DNA of 64,000 nt, taken from positions 1 to 64,000 of the forward strand of contig VMEW01000005.1 of assembly GCA_007375735.1 (NCBI GenBank), given 5' to 3'. Positions 27,832 through 37,100 of the stretch are shown piece by piece. The DNA comes from Candidatus Peregrinibacteria bacterium Greene0416_19 (GTDB lineage Bacteria > Patescibacteriota > Gracilibacteria > Peribacterales > Peribacteraceae). Made by a program: the position numbers and the translations under genes. The first letter of the stretch is position 1. Each line of letters begins with the position of its first letter. The notes beneath the pieces are model-generated. The model saw only the letters and a program-made list of their open reading frames with translations. It made no database searches and had not been told where the DNA came from.

Positions 27832-29148
27832 ATGCGTACAGCCAACTACCACCACGATCTGACCCCCAATGGGGAACCGCATCAACTATCCGTCTTTGTT
27901 GCACCGGGCGTTCATCGCACAGCATCCGACGCACTGCGGAAAGCCGGCATCTCGATTGTCGACCAACCGGAAACGGCGCACTGCCACATCGTACGCAGCG
28001 ATGGCAAGTATGAGCCCGATACACTGCGGCGGCTCCGGGCGCTCCGTCTCATCGTCCGCGCGGGCGTCGAGACCGCAGACATTATAGATCATGGCGATGC
28101 TATGAAGCAGGGCATCGCACTCATGAATACGCCTGGACCATCGACGCAGGCGGTGGCAGACCACACGGTCACACTCATCCGAGCCGCACGGCAGGGCAAC
28201 ATTGTCCGGAACACATTGCAATTTCTGCAGGGCCGTTGGAACTGCAAGCAGCCTTGGGCCAAGCCCGTGCGGGAAAAAGCGACCGTCGGCATAGTCGGGT
28301 TCGGACGCATCGGACGGCGCGTCGGGGAGGATGTGCTCCGGCAGGGCATTGCCGATCGGGTACTGTTCCATGATCCGTATGTTGCTGCGCCGGATGGGGC
28401 CGGAGACCGCGTACATTCGGCCGAACTCGCGGAATTGCTGGAAGCAGCCGACATCGTGACGCTCCACGTGTCGGGAATCCAGGAGGTTCTGCGCACGGAC
28501 ATGATCGACGCCATGAAAGCACGACTGCTTGTGAATACGTCGCGAGCGGACTTGATACGGCCGGAGACGGTGCTGCACTTCCTGGAAAAGGATCCGGATT
28601 CCATCTTCGCCGCGGACGTCTGGTGGTCGGAGCGGGAGATGGCGGCCGGGAAACTGGATGTCCTCGATCATCCAGACGTGCGCCGGATTCTGCATATCGG
28701 AAGAACCGAAGGCAGGGTGATCGCCACTCCACACATCGCGGCGTCCGGGAAGGAAACGGAGCAGGCGAATGCTCGGGAGGCGGCGGACCGAACGCGAGAA
28801 TTCGTCAAGCAAGGCATCATCCATCCGCATTCCGCAGTAGTGCATACGCCCGGCTTGCAAAACGAATGGAACAACGGTCCCGGGTGGCGCCTTTTTATGT
28901 CGCACCGAAACGAGAAAGGCATCATCGGCGACATGGGAATGATTGCCTCGCAACACGGCATCAACATCGGATACACGATCGATGCGACGATCCCACCCCC
29001 GCACGCGCTGCGCGAATTGGCCCTGACGCAGGTGGATCTCTACGAACAGGATGGTATTGATCAATCTTCTACGCTGAAGGTAGCCGCGACTATGCGCAGT
29101 CGAATGGATCATGCGCTCCACTGGATCCGTGTGATGCGCTACGAGTGA
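27832..29148 (+). CDS. serA: D-3-phosphoglycerate dehydrogenase-like 2-hydroxyacid dehydrogenase
   Basis: Oxidises 3-phosphoglycerate to phosphohydroxypyruvate, the first step of serine synthesis, or a related 2-hydroxyacid; 438 aa. NAD-binding motif VGIVGFGRIGRRVG, substrate/catalytic Arg in LVNTSRADLI and catalytic His in ATPHIAASGKE. The acidic motif between them is unusual (FAADVWWSE). The C-terminal 90 residues (GWRLFMSHRNEKGIIGDMGM) resemble the ACT-type regulatory domain of SerA. The Ser/Cys attenuator upstream independently supports a serine pathway role. No Shine-Dalgarno is visible. serB and serC are not in the window. Confidence 0.82.
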   Translation: MRTANYHHDLTPNGEPHQLSVFVAPGVHRTASDALRKAGISIVDQPETAHCHIVRSDGKYEPDTLRRLRALRLIVRAGVETADIIDHGDAMKQGIALMNTPGPSTQAVADHTVTLIRAARQGNIVRNTLQFLQGRWNCKQPWAKPVREKATVGIVGFGRIGRRVGEDVLRQGIADRVLFHDPYVAAPDGAGDRVHSAELAELLEAADIVTLHVSGIQEVLRTDMIDAMKARLLVNTSRADLIRPETVLHFLEKDPDSIFAADVWWSEREMAAGKLDVLDHPDVRRILHIGRTEGRVIATPHIAASGKETEQANAREAADRTREFVKQGIIHPHSAVVHTPGLQNEWNNGPGWRLFMSHRNEKGIIGDMGMIASQHGINIGYTIDATIPPPHALRELALTQVDLYEQDGIDQSSTLKVAATMRSRMDHALHWIRVMRYE

Positions 29149-29225
29149 TGGCTGGTCAGCTCCCCCATCCACCGCCTCGCGATCTCATAAACCAGAATGC
29201 ATCGCAGAATTTTTTGGCTTCCATA

Positions 29226-29269
29226 CAACAAAAAACAACGCCTGCTCGTGAGCGAGCTGAGGCGTTGTT
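29226..29269 (-). terminator. Rho-independent terminator after the Lys-rich peptide gene
   Basis: On the minus strand AACAACGCCT ... AGGCGTTGTT forms a perfect 10-bp outer stem enclosing GCTCG-CTCA-CGAGC, followed by a T-rich run (TTTTTTGTTG). It lies 18 nt after the stop of the small gene at 29288. An extra small hairpin CGACC-TTC-GGTCG precedes it. Confidence 0.8.
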
Positions 29270-29287
29270 CGACCGAAGGTCGGCAAA

Positions 29288-29350
29288 TTACCTGCGCTTC
29301 TTGCCGCCCTTCTTGGCCTTCTTCGACTTCTTGGCTTTCTTCTTCGCCAT
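29288..29350 (-). CDS. Very small Lys/Arg-rich basic protein
   Basis: Twenty residues, MAKKKAKKSKKAKKGGKKRR, of which 14 are Lys or Arg. It resembles the basic tails of histone H1-like or HU-type proteins and could bind DNA or RNA, or neutralise rRNA. The gene has an AT-rich region upstream (29380-29490) and a strong terminator downstream, the layout of an independently expressed gene. It is too short for homology inference. It might instead be a structured small RNA that merely contains this frame, but the clean AAG-rich codon pattern favours coding. Confidence 0.6.
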   Translation of the reverse strand: MAKKKAKKSKKAKKGGKKRR

Positions 29351-29494
29351 AGAAAAGATTGGGAAAGAAGTAACTCTGTGAACTTTAAATTTTTTTTGGG
29401 AGAATGAAAAGCAATTCGCGCGGCGGGAAAAAAAATATGTGATGTGATGCGTGTTGATAATTTTCGCTAAAAAAATTTTTATGAGAATTTTTTC

Positions 29495-30703
29495 TCATAC
29501 ATGACGCAACAAATGTCCCATCTTCTCCTTCTTCGCCTTCAGGTACTTGTGTTGCCGATGCGATCGCGGTTTGATCTCGATGGGTAATTGCTCCACCACT
29601 TCCAGGCCGTATCCCGCCAAACCCACGATCTTCTTGGGATTGTTCGTGAGGAGCCGGATCTTGCTCACGCCGATGTCCTTCAGCATCTGTGCACCGATGC
29701 CGTACTCCCGCAGATCGCCGGGGAATCCCAGCTTCTCGTTCGCCTCCACCGTGTCCAGCCCCTCTTCCTGCTGCAGCTGGTAGGCCCGGATCTTGTTAGC
29801 GATGCCGATGCCCCTCCCCTCCTGTCGCAGGTAGAGGATGACACCTTTTCCCTCCGAGGCTACCCGCTCCATTGCCTCATGGAGCTGCGAGCCGCAGTCG
29901 CAGTGGATGGAGGCGAACACATCACCCGTCAGACATTCGGAGTGAACACGCACAAGCACCTGTTCGCCCGAAGCGATGGTCCCCCGGACCAGGGCAATAT
30001 GGTCACGATGGTGGAGCACGTCGTGGTAGACCCGGATGCGCCACAGTCCGGTTTCCGTCTCCAGGTCCGTCTCCGATTCCAACCGGACGAACGTCTCGTG
30101 CCTGCGGCGCCATGCGATGAGATCGGCAATGGAGATGATGGGCATGCGGTGGTCGGCTGCGAAGACTTCCAGTGTCGGCAGCCTCATCATCGTGCCATCG
30201 TCGTGCATGAGCTCGCTCAACACGCCCGCTTCGCGCAGTCCGGCCAGCCGGCACAGATCCACCGCCGCTTCCGTATGCCCCGCCCGCACCAGCGCCCCGC
30301 CCTCGGCAGCACGGAGCGGGAACACGTGACCGGGCCGGCGAAGATCGTCCGGCCGGGCGACGGGGTTGCTGGCGGTGAGAATGGTGACGGCTCGGTCATG
30401 GGCGGAAATCCCCGTGGTGACCCCCTCCGCCGCTTCGATGCTCACCGTGTAGGGCGTCCCCAGCCGCGACGTGTTCCGGCTGACCATCGGCGGCAGATCG
30501 AGCTGGTCGGCAATGGCGTTGCTGATGGGCATACAGACGACCCCGCCCGTGTGACGGATGAGGAAGGCCATCTTCTCCTCGGACACATGTTCAGCCGCCA
30601 GCACCAGGTCACCCTCGTTCTCCCGCTGCTCATCGTCCACCACAATCAGGAGCCCGCCGCTGCGGAGTTGATCGAGGGCTTGGGGGATAGTGGAGAAAGC
30701 CAT
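29495..30703 (-). CDS. ribBA: Bifunctional DHBP synthase / GTP cyclohydrolase II (RibBA)
   Basis: Catalyses two entry steps of riboflavin synthesis: ribulose 5-phosphate to 3,4-dihydroxy-2-butanone 4-phosphate, and GTP to the pyrimidine precursor. N-terminal RibB domain: [17 protein letters not shown], plus [10 protein letters not shown] and [15 protein letters not shown]-terminal RibA domain: zinc cysteines in [20 protein letters not shown] and [14 protein letters not shown]. 402 aa, normal for the fusion. ATG 30703 is supported by TATACT 8 nt upstream. It is separated from ribH and ribE by an SLH gene; no FMN riboswitch is seen. Confidence 0.95.
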   Translation of the reverse strand: MAFSTIPQALDQLRSGGLLIVVDDEQRENEGDLVLAAEHVSEEKMAFLIRHTGGVVCMPISNAIADQLDLPPMVSRNTSRLGTPYTVSIEAAEGVTTGISAHDRAVTILTASNPVARPDDLRRPGHVFPLRAAEGGALVRAGHTEAAVDLCRLAGLREAGVLSELMHDDGTMMRLPTLEVFAADHRMPIISIADLIAWRRRHETFVRLESETDLETETGLWRIRVYHDVLHHRDHIALVRGTIASGEQVLVRVHSECLTGDVFASIHCDCGSQLHEAMERVASEGKGVILYLRQEGRGIGIANKIRAYQLQQEEGLDTVEANEKLGFPGDLREYGIGAQMLKDIGVSKIRLLTNNPKKIVGLAGYGLEVVEQLPIEIKPRSHRQHKYLKAKKEKMGHLLRHV

Positions 30704-30720
30704 GGGGAGACAGTATAACA

Positions 30721-30808
30721 CCTCACCCTAGCCCTCTCCCACCTCGAGAGCTACGCAACCAGGAGGAAGATGTTCCTCATCCGAGTCAGGGAGAGGGCTA
30801 GGGTGAGG
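30721..30808. mobile_element. Short MITE-like element with CCTCACCCTAGCCCTCTCCC ends
   Basis: The inverted ends CCTCACCCTAGCCCTCTCCC (30721-30740) and GGGAGAGGGCTAGGGTGAGG (30789-30808) enclose 48 bp. It shares termini with 23302-23529 apart from one A/G change. It lies between the ribBA promoter and the end of the SLH gene. Confidence 0.75.
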
Positions 30809-30813
30809 TGAGG

Positions 30814-32193
30814 TTACTTTACCCGCAGCGTGTACGTCTGCTTCACCAGCCGCTTGCCATCTCCATGACTAATTCGTGCGTAGTAGGTACCGGGGGTGAA
30901 CGTTGTCCGCTCACTGCAAAGCGGAGACGTGAAGCCGTAGACGTCCACATCCTTCCAGGGATACAGCAGGCAATTGACGACGGTGCCTCCGAACACCTCG
31001 AACGAGAGTTCTTTCCCCTCTTCCGGTCCGGCGACGGTGAACTTGTACCAGTTCTCCAGATCGTTCACATCGAGGTAGTCCGTCTTCACTTGGTTGAACA
31101 CGAGTTCCTTCGCATCGGCAACCCCGTCGTTGCCCGTTCCCTTTCCTTCCTTCACAGAGACGGTGTAGGGGGTGTTGGGATTCTGCGGCTGCAGGAACAA
31201 TTGGTAGTCCCCCGGCATGAGTGTGGTGAGAATTAAACAGGAACCGGGTTCATGGTAGCCAGGATGCAGCTCGAAGACGAAACCGTCCGTCTCCACTTTC
31301 GACAAGCGGCACGTGATGTTGAGTCCGTTCTGCGCGGAGCGAACCACTGCATCAACGGTCATCTTCCTGGGGACGCTGAACGTGTACGTGATGGAATTCC
31401 TGGCGCTGAATTGCCAGGCGTCGTCGAAGGGGAATGCGATCGCCTTCACTTCCGCCTGGGACTTGTGCGTTGCCGCGGAAGAGGAACTGCGGCGCGTGGG
31501 AGTGGCGGATGTGACGGAGGAAGCAGAGGATGCAGATGAGACGGAGGAGGAAGAGACATCGGGCTCATCCGAGGGAATGGATTGCTGGTACGTCCGCGCC
31601 TGATAGATGACCGATGCGGCCTGCTGGCGTTCCATGGGATCGTTGGGGAAGAACGTCGCCAGGCTCTGGTCCGGGAGCGGCAGGAACTTGCCCCACGCGA
31701 AGGCGATGGAGCCGGCGTACCAGGCATCGGCAGCCACGCTCGGCGGGAGGCCGCTCAGATCCTGGTCCTCCTCCATAGGCAATCCGAAGACCGCGATCGC
31801 CATTTTGGTCCCCTCGGCGAAGCTCACCGGGTTTTCCGGCCGGAATTTGCCGTCGGCGTAGCCTTTCACGTACCCACGCGCCACTGCGTCGCAGACAGTC
31901 GGAGCGAACCACACATCGCGCGCGAACTCTTTCTGAAAGCAAGTGTTCTTCGATCCATCCGGCGTGATGCCCGCGGTCCGGTAGAGCATGGCAAGGAATG
32001 CGGCACGATTGACTGCGTTTTTGGGACGGAACGTGCCGTCGGGATTGCCGGTGATGACGCCCTGATCGGAGAGGACATCCACCGCTTGGAAGTGCACGGA
32101 CGTTTTGCTCAGATCCGGGAACGTCTTGGCCTGCAGGAAGATCGGCACAACGAGCAGGAGCGCGGTAGCCGCGGAAAGCAAACGTGGGCGCAT
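30814..32193 (-). CDS. Secreted SLH-domain protein
   Basis: A 459-aa surface protein. Signal peptide MRPRLLSAATALLLVVPIFL; SLH repeats LSDQGVITGNPDGTFRPKNA and VARGYVKGYADGKFRPENPV, with a third near FPNDPMERQQAASVIY; then a Ser-rich linker (about residues 215-245) and a C-terminal beta-rich domain resembling pre-peptidase or carbohydrate-binding folds (LMPGDYQLFLQPQNPNTPY). It likely anchors to cell-wall polymers. It sits between ribH and ribBA on the same strand but appears unrelated to riboflavin synthesis. It shares SLH architecture with the protein at 20989. Confidence 0.83.
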   Translation of the reverse strand: MRPRLLSAATALLLVVPIFLQAKTFPDLSKTSVHFQAVDVLSDQGVITGNPDGTFRPKNAVNRAAFLAMLYRTAGITPDGSKNTCFQKEFARDVWFAPTVCDAVARGYVKGYADGKFRPENPVSFAEGTKMAIAVFGLPMEEDQDLSGLPPSVAADAWYAGSIAFAWGKFLPLPDQSLATFFPNDPMERQQAASVIYQARTYQQSIPSDEPDVSSSSVSSASSASSVTSATPTRRSSSSAATHKSQAEVKAIAFPFDDAWQFSARNSITYTFSVPRKMTVDAVVRSAQNGLNITCRLSKVETDGFVFELHPGYHEPGSCLILTTLMPGDYQLFLQPQNPNTPYTVSVKEGKGTGNDGVADAKELVFNQVKTDYLDVNDLENWYKFTVAGPEEGKELSFEVFGGTVVNCLLYPWKDVDVYGFTSPLCSERTTFTPGTYYARISHGDGKRLVKQTYTLRVK

Positions 32194-32402
32194 ACGGGAA
32201 CGGGGGGGGCGGTGGTCATCGTAACGTGAACACGAAATGTGTACAGGGCGGACGAGATGACAAGGATATTGAATATGTCGGGATAATCATCGATTGCACC
32301 GGCGCAGCCACCCCACGGCAGCCAAGGATCGCGTACAGCGGCACGTGGACCGCAACGGGCCACGAGACAGTACGTGGTATCCTCTCCACACAAACAAAAA
32401 CA

Positions 32403-32876
32403 CTATGACCGTTCAAGAGTCGCGAGCGTCGCGATGGTCTGCAGAACCGCCGCCGCCGCTTCCGCGCCCTTATTATAAGGTAGCCGGCAGCGCTCCCTTG
32501 CCAATTCGATGGAATCGACGTACAGCACTTCGAAGGCGAACGGGATCCGGTATCGCGTCTGCACATCCATCATGCCCTGCACGACCGATTCGGCGAGGAG
32601 CCGCGCGTGGTGCGTCTCCCCTTCCACAATAATGCCGATGCCGATCAGCGCGTCGACCGCTCTCGCTTCCGCGAGGGCCGCACCGATCAGCGGAACCTCG
32701 AATGATCCGTGGGCCGGGTACTCGGTGATGTTCCCGGACTTGACCCCCGCCTTCGCCAAATGATGCCTTGCTCCGGCCACGAGCGAGGCCACCTCCTCAT
32801 TATGGAAGGAAGAGTGGATGATGCCGATGCGCCAGTTTCGACCGGACCGGCCGGCCGGTTTGTTCTCCCGTTTCAT
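32403..32876 (-). CDS. ribH: 6,7-dimethyl-8-ribityllumazine synthase
   Basis: Penultimate riboflavin step: condenses dihydroxybutanone phosphate with the ribitylamino pyrimidine; forms pentamers or capsids. 157 aa, the usual size. Motifs: IIHSSFHNEEVASLV at the N-terminus, AHGSFEVPLIGAAL (substrate site), and GIIVEGETHHARLLAESV with the catalytic His region. Its start overlaps the ribE stop by 4 nt (ATGA), so the two are coupled. ribD is not found in this window. Confidence 0.93.
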   Translation of the reverse strand: MKRENKPAGRSGRNWRIGIIHSSFHNEEVASLVAGARHHLAKAGVKSGNITEYPAHGSFEVPLIGAALAEARAVDALIGIGIIVEGETHHARLLAESVVQGMMDVQTRYRIPFAFEVLYVDSIELARERCRLPYNKGAEAAAAVLQTIATLATLERS

Positions 32877-34021
32877 GGAGGGATGGTAACAGTTCGGACC
32901 GCGGCACGGACAAGCATATCGGTCTCGACGTTCACAGGATCGCCGGGTTGCAGGGCACCGAGCGTCGTCATCCGGAGCGTCGTCGGAATCAGCGCCACCG
33001 TCACGTCGGTACCTTCGATCGCCGCAACCGTCAGCGATACACCGTCGAGGGCGATGGAGCCTTTGGGGAGAATGAATGAAAGGAGAGTTGGGGGAACAGA
33101 GATGGTGAAGTAAGCGTCCATGGCAATGGATTCTATCTCCTTTTCCTCGTCTACAATCTTTTCCTTCTTTGCACCAGCCCCCACCCCCCGGCCCCCTCCC
33201 CCGACGGGGGAGGGGGGGAGCTCTTGGATCGCATAGGAGATGCGGCGGAGAACGGACGGAAGGTCGTTGAAAATTTCGTCGTTGCTGAAGCGAATGATTC
33301 TGATGTGACGTTCATGTGCAAGGTACTCCTGCCGTCCGATATCTTCTTCCCGCTGTTCTTCCGCATCATGGATCGATCCATCGAGCTCAATACCAAGTCG
33401 GACGGAGTGACAGTAGAAATCCAATATTGTCCGACCGACGGGATGTTGTCTGCGGAACTGAAGACCCATGCACCGGTGATCCCGTAATTCCTCCCATAAT
33501 TTCGCTTCTGCAGCGGTCGGCGCTTCTCGCATATCCCTAGCAAACGAGAGTACGTGAGGATTGATTCGTCCTTTCGTCATTCTCCCCCTCCCCCCGCGGG
33601 GGAGGGGGCTGGGGGGTGGGGGCTGGAGTGAAAGAAAAGGATGAACAGAGGCGGGGGGGAGAGGGCTGGACGAGGAGAGCGAGGAAACTTCACGAGAACC
33701 AATAGCAACCACTCTCCCCACCCCCTCCACATGCCCCTGCACGATATGTCCGTCAAACCGGTCCCCTGCTTTCATCGCACGTTCAAGATTCACGCGATCG
33801 CCGGGTTGCAACGTTCCGAGCTTCGTCCGTTGCCACGTCTCGGGAATGACATCGAACGTCATCGATCGGTCGTCGAAGGCGATGACCGTGAGACATGCGC
33901 CGGACACGCTGATGCTGGTCCCGATCTTGCTATCATCGAAGATCAGCGGTTTTTCCACGGTGAGTGCCCGGTCGGTTCTTCCGAGGACAGCAGCCGTTGC
34001 TTCGACGATTCCGGTGAACAC
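32873..34021 (-). CDS. ribE: Riboflavin synthase interrupted in frame by a DUF559 nuclease element
   Basis: Final riboflavin step. The 382-aa frame contains a complete N-terminal barrel (MFTGIVEATAAVLG ... GHIVQGHVEGVGRV, residues 1-110) and C-terminal barrel (ISVPPTLLSFILPKGSIALDGVSL, about 295-382). They are separated by about 180 residues, whereas normal enzymes have a few. The insert is a mobile element whose own gene, a DUF559 PD-(D/E)XK-like nuclease (ILDFYCHSVRLGIELDGSIH), stays in frame with ribE. Insertion at the interdomain linker may leave synthase function intact. GTG 34021 lies 6 nt after TAATAT. The stop overlaps ribH. Confidence 0.9.
   Translation of the reverse strand: MFTGIVEATAAVLGRTDRALTVEKPLIFDDSKIGTSISVSGACLTVIAFDDRSMTFDVIPETWQRTKLGTLQPGDRVNLERAMKAGDRFDGHIVQGHVEGVGRVVAIGSREVSSLSSSSPLPPASVHPFLSLQPPPPSPLPRGGRGRMTKGRINPHVLSFARDMREAPTAAEAKLWEELRDHRCMGLQFRRQHPVGRTILDFYCHSVRLGIELDGSIHDAEEQREEDIGRQEYLAHERHIRIIRFSNDEIFNDLPSVLRRISYAIQELPPSPVGGGGRGVGAGAKKEKIVDEEKEIESIAMDAYFTISVPPTLLSFILPKGSIALDGVSLTVAAIEGTDVTVALIPTTLRMTTLGALQPGDPVNVETDMLVRAAVRTVTIPP
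33174..33626 (-). mobile_element. 453-bp TIR element carrying a DUF559 nuclease, inserted in ribE
   Basis: The termini CCAGCCCCCACCCCCC (33174) and its complement (to 33626) match for about 30 bp with one mismatch. Inside, on the minus strand, MTKGRINPHVLSFARDMREA (ATG at 33580) starts a DUF559/Vsr-like nuclease with the core LDFYCHSVRLGIELDGSIH and RIIRFSNDEIF. The miniature copy at 16797-16951 has the same ends. The nuclease may mobilise both (inference from the shared ends). Confidence 0.83.
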
Positions 34022-34066
34022 GGGTGCATATTACCCTAGACATACGCCAAAAAAACTGCTACGCTT

Positions 34067-34098
34067 GGGCTTCTGAGCCCGCGCGTGCGGGCTTTTTT
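34067..34098 (+). terminator. Intrinsic terminator in the uvrA leader, with a competing hairpin
   Basis: AGCCCGC-GCGT-GCGGGCT (34076-34093) followed by TTTTTT. An overlapping hairpin GGGCT-TCTG-AGCCC (34067-34080) uses the same 5' arm, so the two exclude each other. As ribE runs away on the other strand, this terminator precedes uvrA and may attenuate it. Confidence 0.65.
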
Positions 34099-34125
34099 GT
34101 ATCCGCCTCCATATTTCCGCCCCGT

Positions 34126-37100
34126 ATGGACAAAATAATCATCAAAGGCGCCAAGATGCACAATCTGAAGAACATCGATGTAACCATCCCCCGGAACATG
34201 CTCACGGTCATCACGGGGCTCTCCGGATCCGGCAAGAGTTCGCTCGCGTTCGATACCATCTTCGCCGAGGGACAGCGCCGGTACGTGGAGAGCCTGTCGG
34301 CCTACGCGCGGCAGTTCATCGCACAGATGGAGAAGCCCGAGGTGGATTCCATCGAGGGGCTGAGCCCGGCCATCTCCATCGATCAGAAGACCGCCCCGCG
34401 CAATCCCCGATCGACCGTAGGTACGGTGACGGAGATCTACGATTACATGCGTCTGCTCTGGGCGAAGGTGGGCAAAGTGCACTGTAGCTCCTGCGGAAAG
34501 ATGCTGAGCAAGCAATCCGCGAGTCAGATCGTGGATACCATCGCACGGATGCCGGAGGGGCGTAAGATCTATCTGCTCGCGCCGATCGTGCAGGGACGCA
34601 AGGGCGAGCACCTGAAGGTGATGGACGCCATCCGCCGCGAAGGGTTCGTGCGCATGCGCATCGACGGGCAGATCATGACGGTGGATGAGGAGGTCAATCT
34701 GGACCCCAAGAAAACGCACTCGATCGACATCGTCGTGGACCGGTTGATCGTGCGCGATCTCGCCGTACCCCAGCAGCACCCCTCCCGGGGTGCGGATCCA
34801 TCCGGGGGTACGGCTGCAGCGAACCCCAATCGTAGCCGGCTCGCCGATTCCGTGGAACTCGCGCTGAAGAAAGGCGAAGGATCGCTGGTGGTGCTCGATG
34901 CCGATACGAATAACGAGACGCGTTTTTCGGAATCATTCGTCTGCCCGGATCATCCCGAGGAGGACATTCCGGAGATCGAACCGCGGAGCTTCTCCTTCAA
35001 CTCTCCGCACGGCGCCTGTGAGCACTGCCACGGCATCGGCAGCATCCTGCAGGTGGACGAGAGCGCGGTGATTCCCAATCAACGTCTGTCGCTCGCGGAG
35101 GGCGCCATCCATCCGTGGGCCACTTCCGCCAGCCGCACGGGCTTCATGACGAGCATGTTGGAAGCGCTCGCCCAACAGGTCGGCTTCAGTATGGCGATAC
35201 CGTGGGAGAAACTGACCAAGGACCAGCAACGCATCATCTTATGGGGCTACCCGCACGCGCTCAGCATCTCCATTCAATCGGCCAAGTTCGGCGGCACGTA
35301 CCAAACGACGTACGAGGGCGCGATCCCCAACCTGGAACGTCGCCACCGGGAGACCGATTCCAGCTACATCCGCATGCAGATAGAGGAGTACATGCTCGAG
35401 TTGCCGTGTCCCGACTGCCATGGCCGCCGGCTGAAGAAGGAAATATTGGGAGTGACGGTGGGGGAGAAGAATATCGTGAACGGGACGGATATGGCGATCG
35501 ATGAGGCGAAAGTCTTCTTTACCTCGCTCGTACCAATTGGCAACGGAGCGAACACTCGTAGAAAGGATTCCGACGATACCGAGGATTCCAAAGAGTCCGA
35601 CGAAAAGAAATCCTCGGTTTCCTCGGACTCGTCGGCATCCTTGGAATCCCCTGTCGCGTCGCTCTCATCGTACGAATTCACGATCGTGAAAAAGGTATTG
35701 CAGGAGATCATCGCGAGACTGACATTCCTGGAGAACGTCGGCCTCAAGTACCTGACTCTCTCGCGGTCGGCGGCAACCCTGAGCGGCGGGGAGGCCCAGC
35801 GCATCCGGCTGGCAACGCAGATCGGATCGGCGCTGCAGGGGGTCCTCTACGTCCTCGATGAACCATCGATCGGTCTGCACCAGCGAGACAACCGGAAGCT
35901 CATCCATACGCTCATTCAACTGCGTGATCTTGGCAACACTGTCATCGTTGTCGAGCACGATCAAGAAACCATCGAAGCCGCGGACTACCTGCTCGAGATC
36001 GGGCCCGGCGCCGGCAAGTACGGCGGCTGCGTCATCGCGCAGGGAACGCCGGAACAGCTCATCGCCCAGAAGGATTCAGTCACCGGCATGTACCTGAGCG
36101 GGAAGAAGAAGATCCCCGTCCCTGGCAAGCGCCGTCCGGGCAACGGAAAATTCATCACCGTTCGTGACGCTCACCACCACAATCTCCAGCACGTGGACGT
36201 GCAGTTCCCGCTTGGCACCTTCATCGGGGTTTCGGGGGTCTCCGGATCCGGCAAGTCGAGCCTCGTGCACGGCATCCTTGGACCGGAACTGCAGCGCGTA
36301 CTGAACAAGGCCCACAGCAAGCCGCAGGACGTGGGATCCATCGAGGGATTGCAGCACCTGGATAAGGCCATCGTCATTGACCAATCTCCCATCGGGCGAA
36401 CACCCCGATCGAACCCCGCCACCTACACCGGCGTCTTCACCGATGTCCGCGACCTGTTCGCGACGACGTCGGAGGCCAAGCTGCGCGGCTACAAGGCCGG
36501 CCGCTTCAGCTTCAACGTCAAGGGCGGCCGCTGCGAGGAGTGCGAGGGGGACGGGCTCAAGCGGATCGAGATGCACTTCCTCCCGGACGTGTTTGTCACG
36601 TGCGAGTCCTGTCACGGAAAGCGCTACAACCGTGAAACGTTGGAGATCACCTACAAGGGAAAAACCATCGCCGAGGCTCTGGACATGACTATCGGCGAGG
36701 CGCTGGAGTTCTTCACCGCCATCCCGCCCATCAAGGGCAAGCTCCAGACGCTCGAGGACGTGGGGCTCGGCTACATCCACCTGGGCCAGAGCGCCACGAC
36801 CCTCTCCGGCGGCGAGGCGCAGCGCGTGAAGCTCGCGACCGAGCTCACCAAGCGCGCGACCGGCAAGACCTTCTACATCCTGGACGAGCCGACGACCGGT
36901 CTCCACTTCGACGACATCCAGCGCCTGCTGGAGGTCCTCCAACGACTGGTCGACAAGGGCAACACGGTCCTCGTGATCGAGCATAACCTGGATGTTCTCA
37001 AGTCCGTGGACCACGTCATCGACATGGGTCCGGACGGCGGGGGCGGGGGCGGTCTGATCGTGGCGACGGGGACGCCGGAAGAAGTGGCCGGGGTGAAGGA

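Noticed and set aside
29145..29381. Plus-strand frame opposite the Lys-rich peptide
   Set aside because: It is the complement of the small basic gene and its terminator; no start signals.
34022..34125. FMN riboswitch for the riboflavin genes
   Set aside because: No RFN-type conserved sequence is present; ribE appears leaderless with TAATAT 6 nt from its GTG.
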